Shown here: positions 46,930 to 57,690 of the stretch, in pieces | Position numbering within the stretch: the stretch's first letter is position 1 | How the letters are laid out: the number at the start of each line of letters is the position of its first letter | Assembly: GCF_050947875.1 (NCBI RefSeq) | Contig: NC_134576.1 | Span: 55,866,255 to 55,930,254, forward strand | Direction: 5' to 3' | Source: Dermacentor variabilis | Lineage: Eukaryota > Arthropoda > Arachnida > Ixodida > Ixodidae | DNA length: 64,000 nucleotides | The notes under the pieces: generated by a model | The model's database searches: none | The model's input: the letters and a program-made list of their open reading frames with translations, nothing else | Told to the model about the DNA's origin: nothing | Made by a program: the position numbers and the translations under genes

Positions 46930-47850
46930 CATAGCAAAAAACGCGATGAGATGCTGGGATAATGAAACATAGGGCATTCGGGGGGTACAACAGGTATGAG
47001 GTAGTGAGAAGTACTTGGACAGGAATAATGGTGCCGCGGCTTACTTTCGGGAATGCAGTCCTGCGCTTAAGGGCAGTAGTTCAGTCGAGACTAGAAGTAA
47101 ATCAGAGAGCTGTTGAAAGATTAGCACTAGGTGCACACGGGAACACCACAAACGAGGCAGTACAGGGGGATTTGGGCTGGGCATCGTTCGAAGCACGGGA
47201 AGCTCAGAGTAAAATCCTATGCGCAAAACGCCTGAGGAAATTGGACGATAACAGGTGGGCACCTAAGGTGTTTAAATACCTATACAGAAAGAGCGTTGAC
47301 TCACAATGGCGGAAAAGAACTAGAAAGAGAAACAGTAAGTATGCCAGACACGAGGACGGAGAAAAACAGAGCATTAAACGATAGGTGAAAAACGCGGGAG
47401 GGAAAAATTGGATAATATCAATGGAAAAGAAACAGTGCTGAACTATATCGATACTGGAAACAGCAGATCAGAAAGGAAGCGTTTCATGATAACTCAACAG
47501 GCAGCGCCCTACTCTTTGAAGCTAGGTCAGGATGTGTTAGAATGCGCAGCGATGAAAAGAAATTTAACGAAGAAGGAGACACATCTACTCTGTGTGGTAA
47601 ATCTGTAGATGCATTGGAACACATCATACTAAAATGTGATTGTATCCATCCCGATGTCTATGCCGGCATAGTCAGGCTTCCTGAGGCCCTAGGGTTTAGA
47701 GATAGCAATAGTCATGTAAATAAATATGCGGTGGAAATGAGCAAAAAGCGATCGGGAGATTGGTGGCTCAAGAGTAGAGATGTGACATAAAGTCAAAATT
47801 GTAGGAAGAAGTATTTATAGAAAATGGCGAATTTCGATAACTTACAACAC
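46930..47850 (+). pseudogene. LINE ORF2 C-terminal region
   Basis: Plus-strand frames 46962-47384 and 47542-47790 contain VPRLTFGNAVLRLRAVVQSR, VNQRAVERLALGAHGNTTNE, QWRKRTRKRNSKYARHEDGE and then a degenerate Cys/His region (LEHIILKCDCIHPDVYAGIV) ending PEALGF. This is the layout of the C-terminal part of certain LINE ORF2 proteins: the post-RT domain, then a CCHC-like motif where only part of the ligand set remains. Several frame changes lie between 47384 and 47542. No RT core is present upstream, so it is 5'-truncated. Confidence 0.65.
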
Positions 47851-47959
47851 CGTTAAACAAAAATAAAAAGCTGTGCATGGTGACAACTGCCATCACCCCA
47901 TTTCAAAGGGGAGGCTCCTACCTTCCATCCATGCACCGTCCAATGGATTATCCGGATGT

Positions 47960-48180
47960 ATGTGCCAAAACCACAATCGGATTATGAGGCGCGCCGTAGT
48001 GGCGCACTCCGGATTAATTTTGACACCGTGATATTATTTATCGTGTACCAAAATCTAAGTGCACTTGCGTTTTCCATTTCGCCCCCGTCGAAATGCGACT
48101 GGCGCGGTTGGGATCAAATCCACGGCCTCTAGCAACGCTAAAGCGGCGGGCACTAAAGTGTTGATTTGACGCTCGACCGC
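47960..48180 (-). repeat. tRNA-headed SINE, minus strand, degenerate
   Basis: In reverse complement the order is a GATTTGATCCCAACC B-box-like sequence, GCATTTCGACGGGGGCGAAAT, GTGCACTTAGATTTTGG, TCAAAATTAATCCGGAGTGC, CACTACGGCGCGCC, and CATAATCCGATTGTGGTTTT with GGCAC. This is the same architecture as the better SINE at 59548-59783, with an insertion of about 15 bases. Confidence 0.7.
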
Positions 48181-48399
48181 TTCCGTAGTGTCGCCTGGAC
48201 CCTGCGGTGGGCGTTAATAATGCGGCTCTGCTTCTGCACGCCCTGCACAGTTTGTCCGCGTGACATATTTGCATGGTGTTCACTTTTCTGAAATAGCAGC
48301 AACTTGCAGTGCAGTACCTAGAACTTAAGCTTATTTGTCCATGTCACCTCTTCCCCCCCCCCCTCCACTCCCTCGTATGAGAACTGCGTCTTCTCCATG

Positions 48400-48560
48400 T
48401 CCCCTTTGGACTCCCGACTTAGTAGGAAGGGGAACGCTGCAGTTTCTGCAATGCTTCTGAGGGGAGTCACGGATAATTACAGTTGTCAAAAGGCTAACAT
48501 GGCGACTGCCAGAAAGGGCTATAGAAGGTATTGTGCACATTCGACGCGGTGGGGCGAAAA
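48400..48560 (-). repeat. Partial copy of dispersed repeat R1, minus strand
   Basis: The reverse complement of 48421-48555 matches 54706-54850 (GCGTCGAATGTGCA, GACAACTGTAATTATCCGTGA, CATTGCAGAAACTGCAGCG). Flanked by a C-run near 48353 and a pyrimidine-rich tract near 48630-48680. Confidence 0.55.
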
Positions 48561-48599
48561 AGAGATTCTAGCGTCGCCTTTCCTCTCTGACTCGCTTCT

Positions 48600-51045
48600 G
48601 TCATGTATGCACACGTTGTGAACCCTCCTCCTCTCCCCTGACGGGGAGAGGGGAGCCCTTATCTCTCCCCTCTCCCCCCAAGTACATTTGTGCAGGCAAC
48701 TTTTTTTTCTGATGCAGTAAACGATAATAATAATTATTCGATATACACGGCTATTGTAGAACGTAACAGTTCTTGCAGCGTTCTACAAAACTGACAAATT
48801 GTGGCTTTTCCTTCTTGTGAAGATGTGAGGCACGAGCTGGGATTTTGCGTTGCAAGTGTTTTGCAAGATTTAGCCTTTCACCTTTCCACTGTAATACACG
48901 GGTGAAAACATATAAACTAAAGCGAATATAATTCTTTTTGTAGTCAACGCCTAATTTAGATAATATGGAAAGTTTGAAGTAGGGCGTATTTGCAGCCTCA
49001 CGGAGGAACAGTTGCTGGCAGTTATCATGGCATGCGCAGGGCTTCACTGCCCACTTAGTTGCACCCGACTATGGTCACTGCAGTGGTTTGTTCACAGGAA
49101 AATGAAAAACTGCGAGCATATGGCTGGAGAGGTCCAAGGAATACGACGACTGAAAAGCTGCTTTACCGGCACACGTTTCATGGCTGGGCAGGGACCCTAA
49201 TGACAGCTGAAAACTCCCAACCTTTCACACGCGAGGGAAGCGATCACTGAAGGGATCTGAGAAGAGGGGGCCTTTCTCCCACGACAAGCAGAAGTATTCC
49301 ACCCTCACGGAATGTGGACAGGCCTTAGGCGACACAAGAAATTTGTCATGAGCACTGCCGTCGAAACCGCAAACCACGTCCGGCCAGTTCGGCAAACTTG
49401 GGCTGTGCTGATGATACGTCTGGCATCTGATGACACGGTTGCCTGAAGTGTATGGTTGTTCCAACGGGCTCTCGAGGTTTTTGAAGTGTGATCTATTTCT
49501 GACAAGCAAAGAAAGAACCAAATAAAAGCTGGAAACGCAGCTTGAAACAGGCTCAGCCCCCTAATGTTACAAGGCTTCGCATTTCGGAGCTAAAAGGCGG
49601 CTTCTAGAAAAATACATCACTTTGCAGAAAGGCAACATGAACCTAGTTCAAAATATAGAAATAAAAAGAAAGATTTCAAAACTATAAAATTTCACGCATC
49701 ACAAAGCTGGACACAGGGCGAAATCACGTATTAGACGATAAAAATTTCGACAAAACAAGAAAACTTCTTGTCATTGCACAGAAAGCAGCAATGCAAACTA
49801 ATGTGTACTGACTAATTCTAAGTGCCATATTAACTAGGTATATCTGTCTTGCTGACAGGCTTAACTGATGAACACAAGACAAGTAATTCGAAATTTTGTG
49901 TGTCTGATGTCGTGTTGTACCGGCTCCATATTGTTGGTCAGCTAGGAATTTTTACGGCTGCTGTGGCTTCAGCGAACAAGGCAGTATGGCTCGCATGTTG
50001 GTCAGAACGCGCAGGCAGCTTGGATTATGAACCAGCTCTAAGGAAGTGCAGCAGATAGGCTCCTAGTGCTTAGGTTGGGCGTGAGAGCTGGCTTATGCAG
50101 CTTTGCTGTCTCTGATGCATCAGCTGCTCATTTTGTATTGCATCGGCGATTGATATTTTCAAGCAACGCATCATCTCCCACGTGCACATCCTGCCCGGGA
50201 TGTCCACCTCGTGCTAGCGAATGTAAGAAAATTCATGCTTACAGCCATTCCTTCACCATGCACATCTCCGTTTGGTGGCACCAACGCTGGCCCAGAGCCT
50301 GCCACAGGGTTGCCTCAGAGCCCACGATCGAATGGAGGCTGTTTCCCAGCGTTTCTTCGCATCTATTCTGTGCGAATCTCGAAGGTGTTGTCGCTGCAGG
50401 TGGCTGCTTTTGCTTGCTTTTGAGAGATGGCGCCACAATAGAAAATCACCCATGCGCCCTCTCGCGGTTAGGGATTATTTTTGTATATTTTCTCGCTCAA
50501 CAGCTCATACCTTAGCAGGTCGTCATGTTCGGTGGTGCTGCGTGACTCATGTCGCCTCTGAGCGCAGACGATGTAAACAGCGAATGACGCCATGTAGCTT
50601 GCCCTCGCCGGTCCTGAAGGTTTTCCATCTGTGATTGTGGAGTTCCCGTGAGGATCAGTTCCTCGTCATTTGCATCTTTTACGTGCTGCCGTTTTCAAGA
50701 GGTCTGGTAAGTGCAGTCTTACTTTGTCAACACTTGCTGTACAGTGAATGCATCTTCATTTTCGTTTTCCTTTAATACGCTGCATGCACAATGAATGCAA
50801 TAAGCTCGATCCGCGAGACGGCGGCGGAATCAGCAGGGCCGCCGCACCGTATTACTCTTCGTGTCATTTCCGCAGTGAAATAGACACACTGGCACAATAT
50901 CTTGCTCGAACTTGTGATGCGTATTGTGGAAGCCACCGTGCAGATTTAATCAGTGGACCATACGTTAACGCGCATGAGGTGGTGTTTCTTGCCGTAGGTG
51001 CTCGCCTATTTAAGAGAAAGTCTACTATGCTCTCTGCGTGAAAAA
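48600..51045. other. No supported gene
   Basis: Frames at 49225-49521 (-) and 50066-50515 (+) are unassigned. CTCTCCCC-rich imperfect palindromic sequence lies at 48630-48680. CCTTTAATACGCTGCAT at about 50770 resembles the sequence following the TTAA at 22046, but no element could be bounded. Confidence 0.3.
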
Positions 51046-51049
51046 GAAA

Positions 51050-51300
51050 ATGGCGGCATTATGTTCGACCGTTCAGTGTTTGGCCGCAACAGTCACGCAA
51101 GAAACAAGCCGTGCGATCAGAAAGTTGTCCAGCTTAGGTTCTCCATTCCACGGGTGATCAAGCATCGCTGCCAAAAAACCGGAAGGGCTATCAGCAACGA
51201 CAAGCGTGGAGAGGTTTGGCCGCATGAACCACCGTGGACACGGATCACATCTTGACAAATTAAGAAGTCTCCTGTAAAGAGTGCGTTTTTCGGGAAGCCT
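51050..51300 (+). pseudogene. Degenerate THAP domain with both first zinc-ligand Cys changed to Arg
   Basis: The frame at 51061-51255 reads RSVFGRNSHARNKPCDQKV then FSIPRVIKHRCQKT and a WP segment. In THAP domains the R-X4-R positions should be C-X4-C; here they are CGT and CGC, one transition away from TGT and TGC. The FSIPRVIKH and GEVW segments fit the THAP fold. After a frame change, 51265-51295 reads VKSAFFGKP, a degraded version of the C-X2-HF end. It is a pseudogene exon; no transposon ends were found around it. Confidence 0.6.
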
Positions 51301-52689
51301 GTGACGGAAATACGAGACTGTTGCCACAGGCTGTCCTAGTATGTTTTTTTCACGTGGTTACTTTTGTTTTGTTGCTTGGTTTTGTGTTGTTTTCTCTTCC
51401 TCTCACATGGTTCGCGGAGTGTAGGTGTAGGCATCTGAGTCACAAAATAAACCTTCAGTTGGAAGTAAGCGCTGACCCTGTTCTCCGTCCATTTTCATTA
51501 CCCCTTCCACCTTCCTTTGTTTGGTCGTTCTGAGCTGCGATACAAGCCTAAAGAAACCCTTCCTTGCGTTCTCGCATACCGGACCTCGAGAGTTGCGTGA
51601 TGCATGCGTCACGGGCCTAGCCCACCTTTTCAAAACTTCCCGTGCCTCTTCCTTGGAATTTCCTATTGCTGCTGCTGATATCGGCACAACGCGTCGGAGG
51701 GGGTGGGGGAGACGGGGTCAGAGGGAATCGGAGGCGGATGTTGGTGCGGCAAACCAACCCCTCCTAGACAAGAAGGCCTGAGTGCTTGGCGAGTGACCTC
51801 ATGGAGAAGAGGCCATCAGCACGATCGGGGATACGGGTTGAATGAAGGGATCGCGGCGTGGTTCACCTAGCAGCCTTATGCTTTTATTGACCACTCCACA
51901 CTTTTTCTTCAGTCTAAACTGCGGAATGAGCAGCAGGCACCTTATAAAGCATTTATTTAGAGGCACAGGTACAAAACAGCTTTGTAAAACATGTGCAGGT
52001 ATTCATTCCAGCAGCTTTTTATAGCGTCGCGCTTTTTCGTCTTTGTAATGTACGTTATTTGTGCATTATAATAATAATTATTATTTATTATACCCCACAG
52101 ATCATACCTATTACTTCAAATAAATTGAATCCATAAAAAATTTTCCTTCCGTATTTCTGTATTTATGGTTTTTATGGCGCGGCAATGATGAACCTAACGT
52201 ACTCTATTAGCTTCACAATTGCGTATGAACAATTTAATTGGGGACACATGTACTTATTGCAATCTAGATTATGCTTAAATGAATAATTTCGCTGTCGACG
52301 TACTAATTACCACAGTGCGCTAATTTACAACAACTCAAATAAGTATTGAAATGGAATATAAAACATTCGTGCAGCTATTTACAAGGAAACAGCTGCATTA
52401 TTGCGCAGAGTTTCAGCTTTTCTCTTCCTTGCATTAGCATTGGCATTCAATATTTTGTCATTCATCTTGCAGCAGTAGTTCTTCAATAAAATATTTGTGC
52501 TACACCGCAAAATTTGCCTTAACACAAATTGACATTTGTGTCCATCCTAGCAAGCCTCGAACTCTGAGGAATCATCACTGAAGAGCAGTTCAAACGTGAG
52601 GTCAGTGACTAAACGACGTTGGTTTGGCAGATTAGTAAATTCCTCTTCCTGAATGTAGACTTTTTGCTTGTTATGATTTGCATCAGGTC
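51301..52689. other. No supported gene; AT-rich
   Basis: Mostly AT-rich, with an imperfect ATA/TTA palindromic tract near 52065-52090. The minus strand from about 52690 to 52560 could continue the THAP-gene exon in another frame (QEEEFTNLPNQRRLVTDLTF), but the link is uncertain. Confidence 0.3.
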
Positions 52690-52978
52690 TTATAGGCTTA
52701 GAATCTTATCTGCTTCCTTCTCCTTGCTGATGGCTTCCGGAGACGCTTCACACGCTTTCTCCAAAGAAGCAGCTTCAAGACGCATGCGCTTGGAATCAGA
52801 ATTCTCCCTCGAGGTGCTTGGTTTCGAAAGATAAGGTGGGCATTGAGGAAACTTTGATGGGACTGCGCCTGGACGAAGACGCAGGCGTGAGAGTGGTGCA
52901 GTGACGGTGTGCCTTAAGGTCGTCGAGATGAGAGAACTCCCGCACGATGTCGGCCTCAATGAAGTGAAGTTCAGAAAC
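52690..52978 (-). pseudogene. Second exon of a THAP-domain gene, frame-shifted
   Basis: Minus strand: a good splice acceptor (ACTTCCTTCTAG) ends at 52979, so the exon starts at 52978 and reads VSELHFIEADIVREF. This is the end of a THAP domain (C-X2-HF) with the ligand Cys replaced by Ser. After a frame change near 52915 it continues TVTAPLSRLRLRPGAVPSKF, the LRPGAVPS string typical after THAP domains, then PQCPPYLSKPSTSREN and a Glu/Lys-rich helix. The first exon with the remaining ligands was not found within about 1 kb upstream, so it is displaced, lost or outside the window. Confidence 0.6.
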
Positions 52979-53031
52979 CTAGAAGGAAGTTAAAAGTTGT
53001 TTTAAATTTTATTATAACATTCCTGGTTTAA

Positions 53032-53515
53032 AGGAACGTTCTGTAATTGAGCAATTAGCCTGCTCATATTTTTCAAAAGTAACTATTTAAAGAAGTGCTG
53101 AACTTCTAACCCTGGAGTGCGGCGATACAATGAAATCTGCACGTGGTATCGCCCTAATCCAGGCACTCTGGGCTTCTTCATCTTGCGGAAACTTGAAGAC
53201 GTGATTTTTCTCCCCCGATTTGTAATTGCTCGGCAATTCCGCACGCCGCACTTATTAGGCATATCTGCACTCCACATTCCGGGGCAATGAAGACTCGCGA
53301 TACGCACAATCGCAAGCACAGCACAAGTGTTCAGACTGCATGCACTGGTCACGTCTAGAAAAAAAAAATTGCCGACGATTACGTTACTTCCTAATGCGAA
53401 ATTTGAGCGCAGCAAATAAGCTGTTTCACCTTTTCGATAGATTGAGGCAAAGAAATCTGGCAACACATGTATGCGCTATCACAGAATTTTTTTTTTATTT
53501 TTCACACGTATTCCT
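53032..53515 (-). mobile_element. Third Kolobok-like TTAA element, 484 bp
   Basis: TTAA flanks the element at 53028-53031 and 53516-53519. The left end is AGGAACG and the right end in reverse complement is AGGAATACG; both fit the TTAAAGGRR terminus of T2/Kolobok-type elements, though the inverted repeat is very short. A THAP sequence lies inside on the minus strand, as in the two larger copies, but sequence and ends differ, so it is another family. It sits only about 50 bases upstream of the acceptor of the THAP-gene exon. Confidence 0.65.
53085..53262 (-). pseudogene. THAP zinc-finger remnant with frameshift
   Basis: Minus strand from ATG 53262: MPNKCGVRNCRAITNRGRKI gives the first two ligands (C-X4-C). 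After a frame change near 53205 the next frame reads FKFPQDEEAQSAWIRAIPRA then VSPHSRVRSSALL. The Trp-Ile segment fits the THAP fold, while the terminal C-X2-H is degraded to R-S-S-A. A single small indel separates the two frames. Confidence 0.65.
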
Positions 53516-53519
53516 TTAA

Positions 53520-54640
53520 CAAAGACTCCACTAACAGTTCTTGACAGTCATGAAGGAAGCTTTGTGGTCGGAGAAATAGACTGATATATGTTCGACTTGG
53601 TACACCAATGCTTGATTCTCAAAGACGAGATGTATACAAGTGCCTCGCGAGGTTGTCACAGCCGTGGGACGCGTTACGAGCGAGAGGAACGGGATGTTCT
53701 CCCGCATAAGTGTTAGGAAATTGCTGTTTGTCTTTATGTCAAGCCGCCACCGATCTGGCTCTCTGATTGCCACCGCACAGGGCGAACGGCAGCGGCAATT
53801 TCGGCTCATGCGGTGCACATATACAGATCCGCCGCCACCGATCTGGCTCTCTGATTGCCACCGCACAGGGGTTGCATTGGAGGAGGAGCGAAGAAAGGAA
53901 CTAAGTTCGAGCCGGCGCTTTGACAACCGGAGACTCGCAGGAAGAGGGGGGAGGGGGGCGGCGTGTACACCCAGCGGCAAACGATGGGGGCAGAAGCGCG
54001 CGCAGCAAGCGGACAACACGATAAAGGGAGGAGGGAAGAGATAGCAGCGACTGACTGATGCCGCTGACGCCGATAGTGAGTCAACCCCAGCTGCGGAGTT
54101 GGTTTCAGGGACAACGAATAACCGGCGCGTCGGCAACTGAAGAGCACCCTATCCGCCACACAAGAACAGGGGGGGGGGGACCCTTTCCTCGTCTTTCTGC
54201 ATGGCGGCGACGGTGTTCTATGCAGTCACGTTATCTTGACTCTCTAGCGGCGTCAGCGGCATCCAGCGGTATCAGTCGATCGCTGCTAGCGCTGGGGGGA
54301 TGAAAGGGGGGCGGAGCTGGTTACGAGGCCGACGACGACGCCGACGCGAAACCCAGGAACGGACGCCAAAGAGCTGCGCTCTAAAAAGAAATGTGCGTTC
54401 GAAAGCATGCGGCAGCATGGCCGAGCATGCCGGAACTTGTTTATCCCCGAAGCTATTCAAGGAGCGGCAGGGCTCGTGGAACTAATCGAATTGCTGTCGC
54501 CGCCGTCGTCGCCTCGGTCTTCTTCGAATAGCCGGGATTAACTATCGTATATCTTCCGCGCTTCTTTTTAACACGTGCGCGCCGCTAGTAGCTTCGCAGC
54601 GCGCTGCACGGAACTTCTATGTTGGCCTCTTCTGCGTGAC
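53520..54640. other. No confident gene; short direct duplication
   Basis: GCCGCCACCGATCTGGCTCT plus the following TGATTGCCACCGCACAGGG is present twice, near 53742-53781 and 53831-53870. The minus-strand frame at 53531-54136 runs through this GC-rich repeat and is not convincing. G-rich tracts occur near 53945, 54170 and 54300. Confidence 0.35.
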
Positions 54641-55930
54641 GTAGCTCAAGGGGAGAGGGTCAGCCAGAAGGCCTTACGTTATCTAGAGGGTGTTGGGCAA
54701 ACTGGCATGCACCCTCCCGCGTCGAATGCGCAAAAGCCCTCTGCAGCTCCCTGAGCTTCGCCACATTAGCATGTTGACAGGTGTAATTATCCGTGACTCC
54801 CCTCAAAAGCATTGGAGAAACTGCATCGTTTCCTTTTCCACGAACGCGCCAGTCCAGGGGGGGGGGCGTAAATAGAGCTATAGGGAGGAGGGAGGAGAAG
54901 TGCCAGTTCGCATACAAGTTAGGGGGAGGGCTGACTTGGATAAGCTTAAGTTCTAGGCACGGTACAGTACGTTCCTGCTATTTCTGAGAAAGTAAAGCCA
55001 TGCAAACATGTCAAGCGGAAAATTACGCTGGGCTTGCGGAAGAGCCTAGTGACACTACGGAAGCGGCCAACGATCGGATCGACACTTCTGTGCCTGTCGA
55101 GGTAGCTTTGCGGCTACGACATTGCTTTAGGTCGCGGATTTTATCCGGACGGCGACAGCCGCATTTCGACGTGGGCGAACTAGGAAAGCACGTGCAGTTT
55201 TTCTTTCGGACATGTAAAGAACATCATGGTGTCAAAATTATTTCGGAGTCCGCCACTACGGCGTCCCCAATAATGTGATTCCGGTTTGGCACGTACAGCC
55301 CCATAACCCAATTGAAGTTGAATACGTCTGCCACGATGCGATGTGGAGTGTGATGCACTGACAATGCTCAACCCTCTCAGAGTTCATGAAATCTGGCGCA
55401 CAACAACGCCTCAACAGACAGCTCTGTCTATGTGTTCTCTGTACAAGGCAATCAAACATCAGTGGTGCACAAAAGGTAACGTTTAACATTTACTCGCCAC
55501 ACTCGTTTGTAGATTAAACCTTGACATTAAGCTTTCGACATCAACATCATATCTAATTGTCCTCAATAGAAGCAACCAGCACAGAAAGCTTCGCTGGAAT
55601 CGAATCCCACAGTGCTTGGGATATGCATAATTTTTTTTCTCCTCGTTTCTTCTTTTTTTTTGCGCCGCGTTTTCCCTGATGGCCTCACGTGCGAGCCATT
55701 GCGATTGTCTCGTGTCGCGCCGTGCAGGATTTTGCGCACTGTGCACGAAGAACCTGACTAGCGGTGTAAGTCAGTGCTACACGAATACTGAGGCAGACAC
55801 ACGCGGATCACACAGCATGATGCCGCGCTGGAACGCGGTAGAAAAGGACATAGTTTCGGTGTCTGCACGCATGACTGCACGACATCGGAACAAGCAGACG
55901 AAACGGAAGTGCATCTCTCTTGTTGCTGTG
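54640..55930 (+). repeat. Dispersed repeat family R1, longest uninterrupted copy
   Basis: This serves as the reference copy: blocks here align with 20380-21780, 19830-20160, 44520-45235 and 48400-48560. It contains a tRNA-headed SINE body near 55095-55305 (GCGGATTTTATCCGG, CCGCATTTCGACG, TTATTTCGGAGTCCGC, GGCACGTACAGCCCCATAA). It is non-coding; class unknown beyond the embedded SINE. Confidence 0.6.
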
Positions 55931-56889
55931 CGAATCAAAACAAAAAACATGCAGACATTCGGTGTTTGTGTTTTATTTGTTCTCTAGGCTTTAATTCGCC
56001 TGTTCAAGCAAGATATTACATAAATAACAGATGCTGCCTTGAATTATTGGAGTCACGTGTCACCACGAGCCCGGTCAGAGTGCAAACACGTTTACGTCAT
56101 CCTCCGGCTTGGAGGGCGGCGGACGCGAGGTAAAGAGGGAAACGGCGTTCGATTTGAAGTTTCATGTCTTCCCGCGGCGTGTAGCGATGTAATATTTTGC
56201 ACACACGATCGTTATCGCGCAATGTATACTCTGCGCTTGTCAGCTCAAAGTGGCGCGGCGTGGTCCTTTAAGGGAACTATCACTTTAAAGTCTTTGGCGA
56301 ATGTTCGAAGTTTACTCTACGAAGAAAAATGCTTCACTAGTTATCCGTATTTCAAGAGAAACTTTGGTATTTTAGAATATCAAGAAATCACCAAATACAT
56401 CGCAACAATCGACTGTTAAATTGGCGGTCCCACTCCGGCAGCACGAGCCATCGGTTTTCAGCACTTTTGGAGCAACCGTGGACTGTGTTCTACTTAGATT
56501 ATAACGTTGCAGCATATATAATTAAGGAGCCTATTTCTTGTAGATTCTAAATATACGCATTATAAACAAGGGGACTTATATAGTCTGCAAATAAATGTCC
56601 AAGAACAAGCAACATACGTGGTTTTTGCTGTATCAGTTGTGACCATACTTAGACGAAACTACGGCACTTACTGCACTGCAGCTGGCTCTAGCTTTAGGAC
56701 ATAATTATCTGTTTCCTTGCTGTAGCAAAATAATGTGTAATTTTGACCTTCTGGCCAATTTGATTTTGAATATTGGCATATATATCGACTTCTGCTTGCG
56801 GCAAACTTACTCTGAAAGAAGCTAAATACTGGAGAAATTGTATCTTAAATTTTTATTTAGGGCGCAAACTGATGTGCCTTTATTAAATT
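55931..56889. other. No supported gene
   Basis: A TCCTTTAA at about 56261 resembles the right end of a TTAA element without a left partner. The frame at 56039-56419 runs across it and is not convincing. The rest is AT-rich. Confidence 0.3.
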
Positions 56890-57397
56890 TCCTATTGATA
56901 CGAATGAAATATTGCAACATTCAGAATTCTGCTCCTACTCGGACCCATCTTATGTTAGGGTCCTCAAGCTACTAAGCTGCGTCTTTTTTGATGAGATAAA
57001 TAAGAAACCCGAATTGAATATCCCAACGGATGCTTTTGAAATGAAGCGAACAGAAACGGGGTGCGGAACGTCCGAATTTTACGATTTTTCTTCCGTTGGT
57101 AACATCGATCAAGTCTAGAGAGTTTTCAAATCGTACCATAATCTAAGGGCTCCTAGCTCGCACACTAGAAGCTATGACCATTTGTTAGTGCAATACACTA
57201 TGACACGTCGGCGCAAATTGTCCACGATGAAAGACTCAATGTGTCATTACTACCCGCACTTTGAGGATTCTCCGAAAAAAAAAAAAACAAAGCAACTATT
57301 TTTAAAAGCTTGCAGGTTCACAAAAATAAGGAGGCTTCAAAGTAAGTGAAACAATGGAGGACAAGCAGAGAAATCAACGAGGCGTGTAGAAAGACAA
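56890..57397 (+). pseudogene. Possible upstream part of the YqaJ-like sequence
   Basis: The frame 56912-57118 (VRVLKLLSCVFFDEINKKPE; SEFYDFSSVGNIDQV) is AT-rich and unassigned but lies in the same orientation just upstream of the exonuclease-like remnant. It may be part of the same decayed gene. No domain is recognised. Confidence 0.25.
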
Positions 57398-57690
57398 ATG
57401 CGTCTAACTGCATCCAATTATTACGAAGTGTTTCGAAGAGGGTCGATGCCGTGTGACGCTTTCGTTAAAACCCTGTTTTACAAAACTAGTTTCACCAGTG
57501 CCGCTAATGAGCATGATAAGCAGCAAGAACAAGTCGCAGTGCGGTCGTTTGAAGCAGAGATGGGAATTCGCGTGCAATAATCTGACTTATTTGTCCATCA
57601 AGAATATGGTATTTTGTTAGAGTCTCCCGGTGGATTAGTTGGCAGTGACAGTATCTTGAGGCTGAATTGTCGATACACAACAAAAACATG
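57398..57690 (+). pseudogene. YqaJ / lambda-exonuclease-like domain remnant
   Basis: The frame from ATG 57398 reads RLTASNYYEVFRRGSMPCDA, then EHDKQQEQVAVRSFEAEMG, and stops at 57578. It continues in another frame at about 57590 with LFVHQEYGILLESPGGLVG and ILRLNCR. The order TASN-, E-x-A-x-x-FE-, F-x-SPDGLV and EIK is that of YqaJ-type recombinase nucleases. The catalytic residues are lost: SPDGLV is SPGGLV and the EIK-type triplet reads RLN. Such domains in animals are often carried by repetitive, transposon-associated genes; that origin is an inference. Confidence 0.65.

Noticed and set aside
53531..54136. 201-codon minus-strand gene
   Set aside because: The frame crosses a direct duplication and G-rich tracts and has no domain; probably chance in GC-rich sequence.
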